This document shows positions 38,676-47,858 of a DNA stretch of 64,000 nucleotides, in pieces. The notes beneath the pieces were generated by a model, which had not been told where the DNA came from, ran no database searches, and saw nothing but the letters and a program-made list of their open reading frames with translations. The translations under genes were made by a program, and so were the position numbers. Positions within the stretch are counted from its first letter, which is position 1, and every line of letters begins with the position of its first letter. This DNA is from an uncultured Hyphomicrobiaceae bacterium (GTDB lineage: Bacteria; Pseudomonadota; Alphaproteobacteria; Rhizobiales; CAMYJA01). The stretch covers positions 208,424 to 272,423 of the forward strand of contig CAMYJA010000007.1 of NCBI GenBank assembly GCA_947258705.1, written 5' to 3'.

Positions 38676-39485
38676 ATGAGTTTTTCCCTGATCAAAATCG
38701 GCCTCGCCTTTGGCGCGCTGTATCTTATGCTTCTGCTCGGGCTCTTTTTCGGGCAAAAAAGACTGGTCTATATTCCCGACCGCACACGGATCGCACCTGA
38801 GGCGGTTGGTCTTGAGAATGTGGATGAGGTGGTGTTCCGTCCGGATGGCGCTGTCCGCCTTCTGGCCTGGTATGCAAAACCCCGCCCCGGCCGGCCGACT
38901 ATCCTCTATTTCCACGGCAACGCCGGCAATCTGGCCGGACGCACCGACCGCATACGGGTTTTTAAAAATGCGGGTTACGGCATTATTGTCATGTCCTACC
39001 GGGGCTATAGCGGCGGCACGGGCTCGCCCTCCGAGGCGGCGAATATTAGCGACGGCCTGCATGTCTATGACTGGCTCGTCTCGAACGGCACCGCTGCAGG
39101 CGATGTCGTGCTTTATGGAGAATCGCTTGGCTCCGGCGTTGCGACGCAGGTCGCTGTGCAGCGGCATATTGCCGGTTTGATACTTGACGCTCCCTTTTCA
39201 AGTCTTGTGGAAGTCGCGCAACGTGCCTATCCCTTTGTTCCCGTGGGCCCCTTTCTCAAAGAGCGTTATCAGTCCGACGGTTTTATTGATCTTATCGATG
39301 TGCCGCTTTTGATCCTGCATGGCGCCCGCGACCAGGTCATTCCCGTCGAGTTCGGGCAATCGCTCTTCGAGACAGCGAAACAGCCGAAGAAAATTGTTGT
39401 TTTTCCAAAGGGCAATCATTCCGATCTCTTTGAGCATGGCGCCTTCGACCGGATCAGGGATTTTCTCGAGACGCTTCCCCGATAA
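38676..39485 (+). CDS. alpha/beta hydrolase, BEM46/ABHD13-like
   Basis: A 269-residue membrane-anchored hydrolase. An N-terminal hydrophobic helix (residues about 4-25) precedes the alpha/beta core: LYFHGNAGNLAGRTDRI is the oxyanion-loop region, YGESLGSGVA contains the nucleophile Ser, LILHGARDQVIPVEFG the Asp and PKGNHSDLFE the His. This is the YfhR/BEM46/ABHD13-17 group, lipases or depalmitoylases whose bacterial substrate is unknown. It follows pntB by 18 bases and could share its transcript. Confidence 0.88.
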   Translation: MSFSLIKIGLAFGALYLMLLLGLFFGQKRLVYIPDRTRIAPEAVGLENVDEVVFRPDGAVRLLAWYAKPRPGRPTILYFHGNAGNLAGRTDRIRVFKNAGYGIIVMSYRGYSGGTGSPSEAANISDGLHVYDWLVSNGTAAGDVVLYGESLGSGVATQVAVQRHIAGLILDAPFSSLVEVAQRAYPFVPVGPFLKERYQSDGFIDLIDVPLLILHGARDQVIPVEFGQSLFETAKQPKKIVVFPKGNHSDLFEHGAFDRIRDFLETLPR

Positions 39486-39657
39486 GTCGCCGTCGGCCGC
39501 CCGTCCTGCCCGATTTATGTTCTGTGGAAAGGCTGCGCGCGCCTGCTTTTCCATGGTGATTCGCGTGTTATCAGCGAGATTGAACGATTTGGGCCTGCTC
39601 CTGGCGGCACAGGCTCATGTCCGGGTGTTCAACGCAGTCGCCAAATGAGATTTCGCG

Positions 39658-40578
39658 ATGGAAAAACTCCTCGATTTGAACGTTTTAAAAGCGGAAGCGG
39701 TCAATCTGTACGATATCGGTATTGAATACGGGCTGACGATCGGGACGGCGCTCCTCCTTCTCATTGCGGGTTTTTGGGCCGCCAAATTCGTGTCCCATGC
39801 CGTGCGCTACCGGCTCGAGAATATCAGGGACATGGACCCGACCCTGATCCCCATGATGGCTCAGATCACGCGTTACGCCATTCTTACCTTCACCCTGATC
39901 CTGGTGCTCGCGGAGTTCGGCGTGCAGACCGCCAGCATTATCACGGTCATTGGCGCGGCGGGTCTTGCCATCGGTCTGGCGTTGCAGGGCACGCTGCAAA
40001 ATGTCGCCGCCGGCATAATGCTTCTGGTCGTCCGTCCGATCCGTGTCGGCGATTATGTCGAGGTCGCCGGAGCCGGCGGCACGGTTATGGAGATCGGTCT
40101 CTTCATGACGCGGATGAAGACGCCGCAAGGTCTTTACATCTCGGTTCCCAATTCGAAGATTTTTTCCGACACCATTGTCAATTACTCGATGAACGCTCAG
40201 CGCCGGATCGACCTTGTCGTCGGCATCTCATATGAAGACGATATCGACAAGGCCGTCGGGGTGCTCACCGGCCTCGTTCAGGCGGACGAGCGCATACTCG
40301 AAAGCCCGGAGCCCAAGGTCATCGTGACCGCGCTCGGGGAAAGCTCGGTCGATCTCGAGATCAGGGCATGGACGGACCGCCCACAATATGCGGACACGCG
40401 GTTCGATCTTATGCGGTCGGTGAAATATGCGCTGGATGAAAAGGGCATATCGATACCCTATCCGCACCGGCAGATCATTTTGTCCGGCGGCGGTGCGCAG
40501 ATCGAGCAGGTGATCGGCTGCGATGTCGAGGACGGGATGCCGGACGACATCTATCACAGCCATACGCTCCTGCGCTGA
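39658..40578 (+). CDS. small-conductance mechanosensitive channel, MscS type
   Basis: A 306-residue MscS channel: N-terminal helices near residues 25-45 and 62-85, the pore-lining helix with VIGAAGLAIGLALQGTLQNVAAGIML, then VVRPIRVGDYVEVAGAGGTVMEIGLF, the beta domain. It opens when membrane tension rises and releases solutes. It is slightly longer than E. coli MscS at its C-terminus. A second, much larger MscS-type protein is encoded at 51-53.5 kb. The 290-base gap after it carries a CGGCAC-taa-GTGCCG hairpin near 40636-40650 and no gene. Confidence 0.93.
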   Translation: MEKLLDLNVLKAEAVNLYDIGIEYGLTIGTALLLLIAGFWAAKFVSHAVRYRLENIRDMDPTLIPMMAQITRYAILTFTLILVLAEFGVQTASIITVIGAAGLAIGLALQGTLQNVAAGIMLLVVRPIRVGDYVEVAGAGGTVMEIGLFMTRMKTPQGLYISVPNSKIFSDTIVNYSMNAQRRIDLVVGISYEDDIDKAVGVLTGLVQADERILESPEPKVIVTALGESSVDLEIRAWTDRPQYADTRFDLMRSVKYALDEKGISIPYPHRQIILSGGGAQIEQVIGCDVEDGMPDDIYHSHTLLR

Positions 40579-40869
40579 GATCTTCTTGGCTCACGGCCTA
40601 TTCCGCATGTTTCACATACGGGGCCTCCGGCAGGGCGGCACTAAGTGCCGATACAGACTAATAAGGTTGTATAAAACTCTACCGACATGTTTATGCGGCT
40701 CTGTCGCTTTAGGTTGATAGGCGAGGTTTGCAGTTATCATTTTCTTATTTTCGTCTTTTCGCATGTTCCTACCCTCCACAGTCATCCCGGCGTCCTGTCG
40801 GAGACGGGCAGACAAATAAGGACGGGGCCTAGACATCCTTAGGTTGGGTAATCGGTTGCCGAGATTTTA

Positions 40870-41997
40870 TCAACTCTCTTTCTTGAGCTCCGAATTGTGA
40901 GCGCCGAGGGCCGGCGCGCCCTTGGGCTCCTGATCGTCCGTGCGGAATTCGGGCGCGAGCGGCAGGGGCAGGGCCGGGATGGTCGCACCGTCCGCGCCTG
41001 CAATTTGCCCTTTGAAAAGCCCGCGCGCCTCGAACTGCGGATCGTCCCTTACCTCGTCCATGCGCCGCACCACATTGCAGCAGCAATCGGTCGTGGCGAA
41101 GCGGATCTCCCATTCATCGGATGGCCGGCCTGCGAGACGTTCCGCCACCGCCTCGATGGTCGCCTCCGGATCGACGCTGTCGTCGCGCAGTGCGGGGTCT
41201 AGGCCGATCAATTCGCAAAAAGCCTCCCAGAATTTCTGCTCGATCGCCGCCACGGCGATGAGGCGCCCGTTCGCGGCCCGGTAAAGCCGGTAGCGCGGCG
41301 TCGCGCCGGTCAGTAGATGATCGCCGTTTTCAACGCCCGCACCGCGCCCCACGGCCTCGGCAAAGGCCCAGCAGGCAAAGGGCAGATGCGCCTCGCTCAT
41401 CGCAATATCGAGATGGATGCCCTCGCCCGTCTGTTGGCGCCGCATCAGGGCCAATAGAATATTCATAACCGCCGGATAGCTGCCGCCGCCGACATCGCCG
41501 ATGAGGCCGGGCGGGACGGTCGGCCGGTCGTCAGGCCCCGTGCTCACCGACAACAGGCCCGATCTGGCGATAAAATTGAGATCATGCCCGGCGCGTTCGC
41601 GGTCGGGGCCGGTCTGTCCATGGGCGGTCAGCGAGCAATAAATAAGACGCGGGTTGATTTTTCTGAGTATGTCATAGCCGAGCCCCAGGCGGTCCATGAC
41701 GCCGGGGCGGAATTGCTCCACAAGGATATCGGAACGCTCGATCAGGGGCTTTAAAACCGCTATCGCCCCGGGTGATTTCAAATCGAGCTCGATGCTTTTC
41801 TTGCCCCGGTTGAGGAGGGCGAAACCAAGGCTTTCCCCGGACCGTTTCGGCTCGTAATGGCGCATGTCCTCGCCTCTGCCGGGGCGCTCGATTTTCACGA
41901 CTTCCGCGCCCGCTTCCGCCAGCATCAGCGTCGCCAGCGGTCCCGGGACCAGGGTGCTCAGGTCGAGTACGAAGACGCCGTCGAGTGGCGCTGACAT
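40870..41997 (-). CDS. CaiB/BaiF CoA-transferase family protein (alpha-methylacyl-CoA racemase-like)
   Basis: A 375-residue family III CoA-transferase or racemase. LDGVFVLDLSTLVPGPLATLMLAEAGAEVVKIE opens the Rossmann-like fold; GEDMRHYEP and LLNRGKKSIELDLKSP are family signatures. GDVGGGSYPAVMN near residue 173 resembles the AMACR catalytic Asp region, so racemisation of 2-methylacyl-CoA in fatty-acid breakdown is one possibility, CoA transfer another. The ATG at 41997 has AAGGGATAATTT upstream. It stands alone; no acyl-CoA genes are beside it. Confidence 0.85.
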   Translation of the reverse strand: MSAPLDGVFVLDLSTLVPGPLATLMLAEAGAEVVKIERPGRGEDMRHYEPKRSGESLGFALLNRGKKSIELDLKSPGAIAVLKPLIERSDILVEQFRPGVMDRLGLGYDILRKINPRLIYCSLTAHGQTGPDRERAGHDLNFIARSGLLSVSTGPDDRPTVPPGLIGDVGGGSYPAVMNILLALMRRQQTGEGIHLDIAMSEAHLPFACWAFAEAVGRGAGVENGDHLLTGATPRYRLYRAANGRLIAVAAIEQKFWEAFCELIGLDPALRDDSVDPEATIEAVAERLAGRPSDEWEIRFATTDCCCNVVRRMDEVRDDPQFEARGLFKGQIAGADGATIPALPLPLAPEFRTDDQEPKGAPALGAHNSELKKES

Positions 41998-42194
41998 GAA
42001 ATTATCCCTTTTCATTTCTATATGCAGTCATTATGGAGGCAAGCTTTACGCATCCTGTCCTTGTGCGCCTTGTCTTTATGCACGTTGTCGCGATGATTTG
42101 CCATTCTTCTTGGCTGGTTTTACGGCTTGTCATCCATCACCGCCGGCGCCAAAATCAGCTGCGCCACATCCGAAACGGCCCTTTAGGAAAACGA

Positions 42195-42611
42195 ATGATG
42201 AAATCCGGTTACATGCCAACACCACAATTCGCGGCCTTGTTTGCGCTGCTTGCCGCACTATTTCCCGCCATGGCCGGGATTTCGCCCCTTTGGGCCGGCG
42301 AGGCGGATGTCGTCGATGTCAAGGTCTCGAAGCAGGGCGCGGGCAGCTATAATTTCTCGGTCACGCTCAAGCATGCGGACACGGGCTGGAAGCATTACGC
42401 CAACCGCTGGGAAGTGCTTTCGCCCGACAAGAAAGTGCTTGCAACGCGCACCCTGCACCATCCCCATGTCGAGGAGCAGCCTTTCACCCGGTCGCTTTCC
42501 AGCGTGCGGATTCCCGACGGAATCAGCCAGGTCATCCTCCGCGCCAATGACAGCGTTCACGGCACGGGAGGTCGCGAGATGGCCGTGGATCTGCCGGGCA
42601 GGGCTAAATAA
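42195..42611 (+). CDS. hypothetical exported protein
   Basis: A 138-residue protein with a signal peptide (FAALFALLAALFPAMAGISP then LWAGEADV). The mature part, roughly 105 residues, begins VVDVKVSKQGAGSYNFSVTLKHADTGW and reads as a beta-rich domain, with WKHYANRWEVLSPDKKVLATRTL and a conserved-looking HPHVEEQPFTRSLSSVRIP. I recall uncharacterised alphaproteobacterial relatives but no function. The open frame starts at 42033; I took the ATG at 42195 (or 42198), which follows TTTAGGAAAACG. Confidence 0.68.
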   Translation: MMKSGYMPTPQFAALFALLAALFPAMAGISPLWAGEADVVDVKVSKQGAGSYNFSVTLKHADTGWKHYANRWEVLSPDKKVLATRTLHHPHVEEQPFTRSLSSVRIPDGISQVILRANDSVHGTGGREMAVDLPGRAK

Positions 42612-42750
42612 AAACCCTCCCGAAGGCCTGCCCGATTTTACGCACGCATCATTGTTGCGCCCGCAAAATTGGACGAACGCGGTCTGAGCCGATATACAAT
42701 CATCCCTTCCAAGTCACACACATCTCCCGGAAACATTTGAGAAAGATCCC

Positions 42751-43623
42751 ATGCGCGTTTCAGCATTTTATTTGACTGCCCTGACCATGGTTTTCGCCAT
42801 GGCTCTTGGCTCTTCCCTTGTCCCGTCCATAACACCCGCGGCTGCCGCGGGCAAAAGGCCGGGCGCTCTTCCCGATCTGCGCGTCGCCAAGGGCAGGAAC
42901 CATATCGCCGAGGCATGGCTGGCCGATCCGACCACGCGCTACCGCCATTATGTGCTCGGTTCGCGTTACGAGGCGGGATCGCTCGTCGCGCGGCTCAGGG
43001 ACGGCCGGACCCTGAAACTCGTCCTGCCGAGAAGTTCCGTCTTTGAAGACCGTCAGCCGCGTCTTGCCGATGTCACGGGCGATGGACTGGACGAAATCGT
43101 GCTGGTGCATACATATGTCAACCGCGGCGCCGCACTGGCTATTGTCGGTGTCGTCGGCGAGGAACTCAGAATCATTGCCGAAACGCCGCCCACCGGATCG
43201 CCCAATACATGGCTCAACCCGGCCGGTATCGCGGATTTCGATGGCGACGGCCGGGCGGATATCGCCTATGTCCAGATGCCGCATGTGCTCGGGCGGCTAA
43301 GGCTTTGGACCATGCGAAAGGGAAAGCTGGTTCAGATCACCTCCATCGCGAACGCGTCGAACCATGTCGGGGGCTCGCGCAAGCTCGGCCTCTCAGCGGT
43401 TGCAGATTTTAACGGCGACGGGGTGGCCGATCTCGCGGTTCCATCCCTCGACCGAAGGACGCTTCGTTTCATCAGCTTCAAGGGTGGTGCGCGCGAGTTG
43501 CGGCGCGTGCGTCTGCCGGCCCGTGCGGTCTCGGATTTTTCCCTGAAGGTCGAGAACGGCAATCCGGTTGTTGTCGTCGGCCTTGGCGGCGGCCGAAAAC
43601 ATAAGGTCCGTTACAAGAAGTAA
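42751..43623 (+). CDS. exported FG-GAP/VCBS-repeat protein
   Basis: A 290-residue secreted protein with an N-terminal signal (AFYLTALTMVFAMALGSSLV, processed near ITPAAAAG). It contains three Ca2+-binding DxDGDG-type repeats: DVTGDGLDEIVL, DFDGDGRADIAY and DFNGDGVADLAV. These mark an FG-GAP/VCBS beta-propeller. Such proteins bind surfaces or ligands outside the membrane; the partner is unknown. It follows the small exported protein by 140 bases. Confidence 0.85.
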   Translation: MRVSAFYLTALTMVFAMALGSSLVPSITPAAAAGKRPGALPDLRVAKGRNHIAEAWLADPTTRYRHYVLGSRYEAGSLVARLRDGRTLKLVLPRSSVFEDRQPRLADVTGDGLDEIVLVHTYVNRGAALAIVGVVGEELRIIAETPPTGSPNTWLNPAGIADFDGDGRADIAYVQMPHVLGRLRLWTMRKGKLVQITSIANASNHVGGSRKLGLSAVADFNGDGVADLAVPSLDRRTLRFISFKGGARELRRVRLPARAVSDFSLKVENGNPVVVVGLGGGRKHKVRYKK

Positions 43624-43632
43624 GGCACGGAT

Positions 43633-44889
43633 TTACATCCCCAGAATTTTCCGCATCGCCTTGAGGAAGCGGGCCACTTCCTGCGCCGTATTGTAATGGC
43701 AGAGCGACACCCTCACGCAGTCGTCGAGTTCGAGCGGCCCTAGGACGTTGCCGGAATACATGTCGTTTTTACGCACATGCACCCTGATGCCCTCTTCGCC
43801 GAGTGCCGCGACCATTTCGGCGGCCGGGATCGTCTTATGGCTGAAGGACAGCATTCCCTGACGCAGCGGATTGTCTATCCCGCCGATGACCTCGACCGAA
43901 TTCATCTCGGCCAGGCCCGGCTCGCCGTCAACGCCCAGGCGCATGGCATCCATCAGGGCCGTTTCCTGGACATGAATGGCCTCGCCCGCCGCCTCGATCC
44001 TTTCCCTGAGATCGGTCGAGGGGGTGAATTTTCCCCCCAGCCAATTGAAATAATCGACCACCTCGGAAAATGTCGCATAGGCCCCGGCATCGCGCGTGCC
44101 AAGTTCCCATTGATCGGGTGAGGCGCCAATAAGCTGATCATGAGGCAGCGCACTCAATCGGTCGGACACCCAGGCAATGCCGTATCCATGGCGGGAGAAG
44201 ACCTTGTAGGGTGATATTGCATAGCCGTCCACGCCATAGGCATCGATATTCATGGCCCCGTGGGCCGCATGTTGGATGCCGTCGACGATGATGTAGCAAT
44301 CGGGCGCAATCGAGCGAATGTAACCGGCGATTTCCGCCACATCCACGACCATGCCGGTGACGGGGCTGGCATGAATGATCGTCGCCAGCCGGGTGTTCTC
44401 GTTTACATGTCCCTCATAATCCCGGGCGGTTACCGTGCCTGTTTGCGAATTGTGCGGTGCCCGGACATATTCGCGTCCGGTTATTCCTGCCCACCGGTCA
44501 CAGGCGCCGACCGAGGCGGGGTGTTCGAGCGTGCTGCCCACTACGCCGCCTCCCGCGGGTGCGCCCAGCAGTGCGGCACTGATCATACGGAACAGGACTT
44601 CAGTGCCGGTCTCGCCGACAAATACGGTCCCTGTTGTCGCGCCGAATAGCGCCCTGATATCGCTTTTTCCCTTCGCGATCATGTCCGAAAGCGCGTGTGA
44701 CGCTGGATTGTCGCGGCCCTGATTGTCCGGCATCGCGGCGAGCTCCGCCGAGCGTTCGACGACGGATTTCAGCGTCAGGGCGCCGCCCGCGTTTTCAAAA
44801 AATATGCGCGGCCCCTGATACGGGCAGGCATCGACATGGCAAAACCGCTCGCGGATTTCCTCCAGAAGCGCCTCGTTGATCTCACGCAT
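43633..44889 (-). CDS. class V aminotransferase / cysteine-desulfurase-like protein
   Basis: A 418-residue PLP enzyme of the class V fold (NifS/Csd-like). It has IFFENAGGALTLKSVVE near residue 30, IIHASPVTGMVVDVAEIA near residue 196, and IVDGIQHAAHGAMNIDAYGVDGYAISPYKVFSRHGYGI, where the Lys in SPYKVFSRHG should bind PLP. No cysteine loop typical of cysteine desulfurases is clear, so it may act on another amino acid. It converges on the beta-propeller gene. Confidence 0.83.
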   Translation of the reverse strand: MREINEALLEEIRERFCHVDACPYQGPRIFFENAGGALTLKSVVERSAELAAMPDNQGRDNPASHALSDMIAKGKSDIRALFGATTGTVFVGETGTEVLFRMISAALLGAPAGGGVVGSTLEHPASVGACDRWAGITGREYVRAPHNSQTGTVTARDYEGHVNENTRLATIIHASPVTGMVVDVAEIAGYIRSIAPDCYIIVDGIQHAAHGAMNIDAYGVDGYAISPYKVFSRHGYGIAWVSDRLSALPHDQLIGASPDQWELGTRDAGAYATFSEVVDYFNWLGGKFTPSTDLRERIEAAGEAIHVQETALMDAMRLGVDGEPGLAEMNSVEVIGGIDNPLRQGMLSFSHKTIPAAEMVAALGEEGIRVHVRKNDMYSGNVLGPLELDDCVRVSLCHYNTAQEVARFLKAMRKILGM

Positions 44890-45067
44890 TCAAGTTTCCT
44901 CACGGATTTATCTGTGCCCGTCCAGGCAGAGATGTTCTTTTGTCCAGGGATCTGTATTTTGACCAGGACACCTGTATAAAGAGTGCGGCTTGCCGATAAT
45001 TGCCAATATATGTGTTTATAATTATACGCGACTTGCAAGAAGAAACAGGAACCGAGGAGGAACAGCC

Positions 45068-45385
45068 ATGGCGAATTTCATGCTGGCCTATCATAAGAGC
45101 GAAAATTCCAAGCCCCCCGAGAGCCCCGAGGCGGGTGCCGAGCATATGAACAAATGGAATGCCTGGGTCGAAGGCCTGGGCGAAATCATGGTCAATCCCG
45201 GCACGCCCCTGGGCATGTCCAGGACCGTCAGTTCGGATGGCGTCGCGGATGATGGCGGAGCGAATCCCCTGATGGGATTTTCCGTCGTTGAAGCCGACAG
45301 CATGGAGGCTGCTCTCGAAATAGCCAAATCCTGCCCGTTTCTAGAAATGGGCACCATCGAAGTCGCCGAAATGAAGCAGATGTAA
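45068..45385 (+). CDS. YciI/YCII-domain protein
   Basis: A 105-residue protein with a strong AGGAGGAAC ribosome site. MANFMLAYHKSENSKPPESP opens it; FSVVEADSMEAALEIAKSCPFLEMGTIEVAEMKQM ends it. This is the YCII/DGPF-like dimeric alpha-beta barrel fold, with the conserved His near residue 10. Such proteins are small putative hydrolases or binding proteins found beside ECF sigma factors or redox genes; neither is here. The open frame extends to 44990, but the ATG at 45068 is far better placed. Confidence 0.85.
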   Translation: MANFMLAYHKSENSKPPESPEAGAEHMNKWNAWVEGLGEIMVNPGTPLGMSRTVSSDGVADDGGANPLMGFSVVEADSMEAALEIAKSCPFLEMGTIEVAEMKQM

Positions 45386-45499
45386 GCGCGCATATGCGAC
45401 TTGCCTGAGCCTGCACAATCCATTGCTCCTGCAGAGTCCACCGCAATGAGACGGGTGAGGATGATTGCGGGCTGATCCGGTGCGGCACAATGGTGCCCC

Positions 45500-45557
45500 T
45501 CTCCTCTCTCCTCTCTCCTCTCTCCTCTCTCCTCTCTCCTCTCTCCTTTCTCCTCTC
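45500..45557. repeat. Perfect heptanucleotide tandem repeat tract
   Basis: The heptamer CTCTCCT repeats about eight times at exact 7-base period, with one CTTTCTC interruption near the 3' end. It lies between the YciI-like gene and the aldolase gene, 90 bases upstream of the aldolase ATG. No ORF crosses it convincingly. Confidence 0.9.
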
Positions 45558-45649
45558 CCGCGCATTGGCGCTTGAAAAAGCTGCGAGATTAATTACACAG
45601 GGAACCGAATTTTCTGAATTTGCGTGATGGGAAGGAAACCTCGTTAACT

Positions 45650-46819
45650 ATGCCTCTGGTCAATATGAAAGATATGCTCGCTCATGCGCACAAAAACCGC
45701 TATGCGGTCGGTGCGTTCGATCTCGTCAATCTCGATTTTCTGCAAGGGATCATGCAGGCGGCCGAGAAGGCCCGTGCGCCGGTCATCCTGTCCCTGGCGG
45801 AATCGCATTTCGAATATTTCGATTTCGAACTGATCATGGCCGCAACCGAAAAAGCGGCGATGCGCGCGCGCGTTCCCGTCGCGATCCATCTCGATCACGG
45901 CGCGAGCCTCGCCTCGGCGGTTCAGTCTATCAGGTTCGGCTGTAACGGCGTGATGGTGGACGCCTCGCATTTGTCATTCGATGAAAATGTTTCCGTCTCG
46001 CGGGAGGTTGTCCAAATGGCGCATGGCTGCGGCGTGCCGGTCGAGGGCGAGCTCGGTTACGTTCCCGGCGTGGAAGGCGAGGACGCCGAAAAACATCCCG
46101 GCGACATTCAATACACGACGGTCGAGCAGGCCAGCGACTATGTCTCCGAGACGGGGGTCGATTTTCTGGCCGTGTCCATCGGCACGGTGCACGGGCGAAT
46201 GAAGGGCGAACCCGTTCTCGATTTCGACCGGCTTGGTGAAATCAACGCAGCGCTCGGTATTCCCCTCGTCATTCACGGCGGCACCGGATTGTCGGAAGCG
46301 CAATACAGGCAGCTCATCGAGAACGGGGTTACGAAAATCAATTATTACACGGCCCTTTCCGACAAGGGCGGCGCGAAGATCATGGCCAATGCCGCTACGG
46401 GGGGCAAGCTTGGCTATGCCCACCTGACGCAAGGCACCGTCGATGTGATTGCGGAGGAGGTGGAGCGCATGATCCGCTTGTGGGGATCCGCGGACAAGGC
46501 GGGCGACGTGCTCGATCATTGCGCGCTCTGGAAGCCGGTCGAGCATCTCATTATCTACAATGCGGAAGGTCTCGATGAGGCCGGCGCCGATGAAATGATG
46601 CGCGAGGGCACGCGCATCCTCTCCGGCATACCCGGCGTCCGCGCCGTCTTTACCGGCAGCGCCATTCAGCCGGATGCCGCCTACCGCTATACCTGGCTTG
46701 TCCGCTTCTGCCACCCAATGGTGATTGAAAGCTACAAGCATCATCCGGATCATGTCGCCTTTGCCGACAATTATTTCCGCCCGGTCGCGGGCGACCGGAT
46801 CAGCATCGATTACTCATAA
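45650..46819 (+). CDS. class II fructose-bisphosphate aldolase-like protein fused to a Dabb domain
   Basis: A 389-residue two-domain protein. Residues 1-285 are a class II (metal-dependent) ketose-bisphosphate aldolase: MPLVNMKDMLAHAHKNRYAVGAFD, the zinc His pair in AIHLDHGAS, VEGELGYVPGVEGED, LVIHGGTGL and NGVTKINYYT. From about residue 296, VEHLIIYNAEGLDE to FCHPMVIESYKHHPDHVAFAD and ISIDY form a Dabb (stress-responsive alpha-beta barrel) domain. The aldolase cleaves or joins a ketose bisphosphate in sugar metabolism. The exact substrate is open, since the loop that separates fructose- from tagatose-specific forms cannot be told by eye. The ATG at 45650 follows AAGGAAA at some distance. Confidence 0.85.
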   Translation: MPLVNMKDMLAHAHKNRYAVGAFDLVNLDFLQGIMQAAEKARAPVILSLAESHFEYFDFELIMAATEKAAMRARVPVAIHLDHGASLASAVQSIRFGCNGVMVDASHLSFDENVSVSREVVQMAHGCGVPVEGELGYVPGVEGEDAEKHPGDIQYTTVEQASDYVSETGVDFLAVSIGTVHGRMKGEPVLDFDRLGEINAALGIPLVIHGGTGLSEAQYRQLIENGVTKINYYTALSDKGGAKIMANAATGGKLGYAHLTQGTVDVIAEEVERMIRLWGSADKAGDVLDHCALWKPVEHLIIYNAEGLDEAGADEMMREGTRILSGIPGVRAVFTGSAIQPDAAYRYTWLVRFCHPMVIESYKHHPDHVAFADNYFRPVAGDRISIDYS

Positions 46820-46911
46820 TGCTCATGAGGGCAAGGTGCTACGCACCGATGCGCGTTTGGTTCCCCAGTAAAGCTGGCGACTCCCCCGTAAAGATGGCGG
46901 GGTGGCGCTCG

Positions 46912-47202
46912 CTAGTCTTTTTTGGCCGAAGATGTTTTTGCGGGGGATTTGTTAGGGGGAGATGTGGCGGCCAATATCGCCAGTCTTTTTGCCGCCTCAG
47001 AAAAAGGCGCATCATCATCCGACCATTCGCCGCACCAGTGCAGATGATCCGTCAGCGGAAACTTTTGAACGACCGTACCGGTTTGCGGATTGATATAGAT
47101 GCCGGGCGGATACCGGTGGCAGTGGCCGACCGTCGGCCTGTCCACCGTCAGATCCACCATCCAATACACGCAGTGATTGCAGCTTGGCCGCAGATGCTTC
47201 AT
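46912..47202 (-). CDS. small cysteine-rich conserved protein
   Basis: A 96-residue protein with four conserved-looking Cys and several His: CNHCVYWMVDLTV near the start, GHCHRYPPGIY in the middle, and HLHWCGEW near residue 58. I recall uncharacterised proteins with this spacing (C-x2-C, C-x-RYPP, WCGE). Metal or Fe-S binding is likely from the ligand pattern but is an inference. The Lys/Ser-rich tail (KSPAKTSSAKKD) looks disordered. It lies downstream of the aldolase on the opposite strand. Confidence 0.6.
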   Translation of the reverse strand: MKHLRPSCNHCVYWMVDLTVDRPTVGHCHRYPPGIYINPQTGTVVQKFPLTDHLHWCGEWSDDDAPFSEAAKRLAILAATSPPNKSPAKTSSAKKD

Positions 47203-47444
47203 TCGCCCCGTCTTCCGGGCATTGCCCGTGGTCAGATAAACAGACAGAAAACCCTATAGCAATAGGCTTGTTTCTAAGTGAGTCGGGAGAAAACGCCAAG
47301 CATTAAGATGCCGCGCTGACATATGTAGTTTCTCGGAATGGTTGCATACGGGCAGACCGGCTTCCGGCCCTCGGAGAGAATTCGGCTGACGGCATGTTTA
47401 TCATTTTGATTTGCGCGTTCGCTACCGGCATCTGCCGCCCGCAC

Positions 47445-47858
47445 TCAAAGCTTCGAGACTTCGTCCACCATGCTGCCATAACCGAGGCGGTCCAGCCCCT
47501 CCGCCCAATAATCGGCGACAAGGGGATGGTCCAGGAGATATTGCCCGGTGGGCACTTCCTTGCGTTCCTCGGCGAGCTTCAGCAAATCGGCCCATTCGGC
47601 GGGTTCGCCATCGTCCCTGCCGATCCACATGAGCGCCACCAGCTCCGCCTGCTGGCCCGGGCTCAGGCCCTCGATTTCCTCCATCACCTCTTCGCGGGTG
47701 AGGTCGTCGGGGCTTTCCTGCAGGGTTGCCGGCCCCTCGTCATCGGTCGGATTGCCGCCCGCGTCCGGCGTGACGACATCCTCCTTCACCATGATCGCCC
47801 GGACCTTGAGAATTAGCATGCGAATATATGCGGAATTTATGTGCAGCTCGTTTGTCAT
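47445..47858 (-). CDS. DUF3775 family protein
   Basis: A 137-residue acidic cytoplasmic protein. The C-terminal part, GLSPGQQAELVALMWIGRDDGEPAEWADLLKLAEERKEVPTGQYLLDHPLVADYWAEGLDRLGY, matches the DUF3775 pattern, a family of unknown role in alphaproteobacteria. The ATG at 47858 is used (MTNELHINSAY); six codons upstream in frame lie before it. The function is unknown. Confidence 0.8.
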   Translation of the reverse strand: MTNELHINSAYIRMLILKVRAIMVKEDVVTPDAGGNPTDDEGPATLQESPDDLTREEVMEEIEGLSPGQQAELVALMWIGRDDGEPAEWADLLKLAEERKEVPTGQYLLDHPLVADYWAEGLDRLGYGSMVDEVSKL

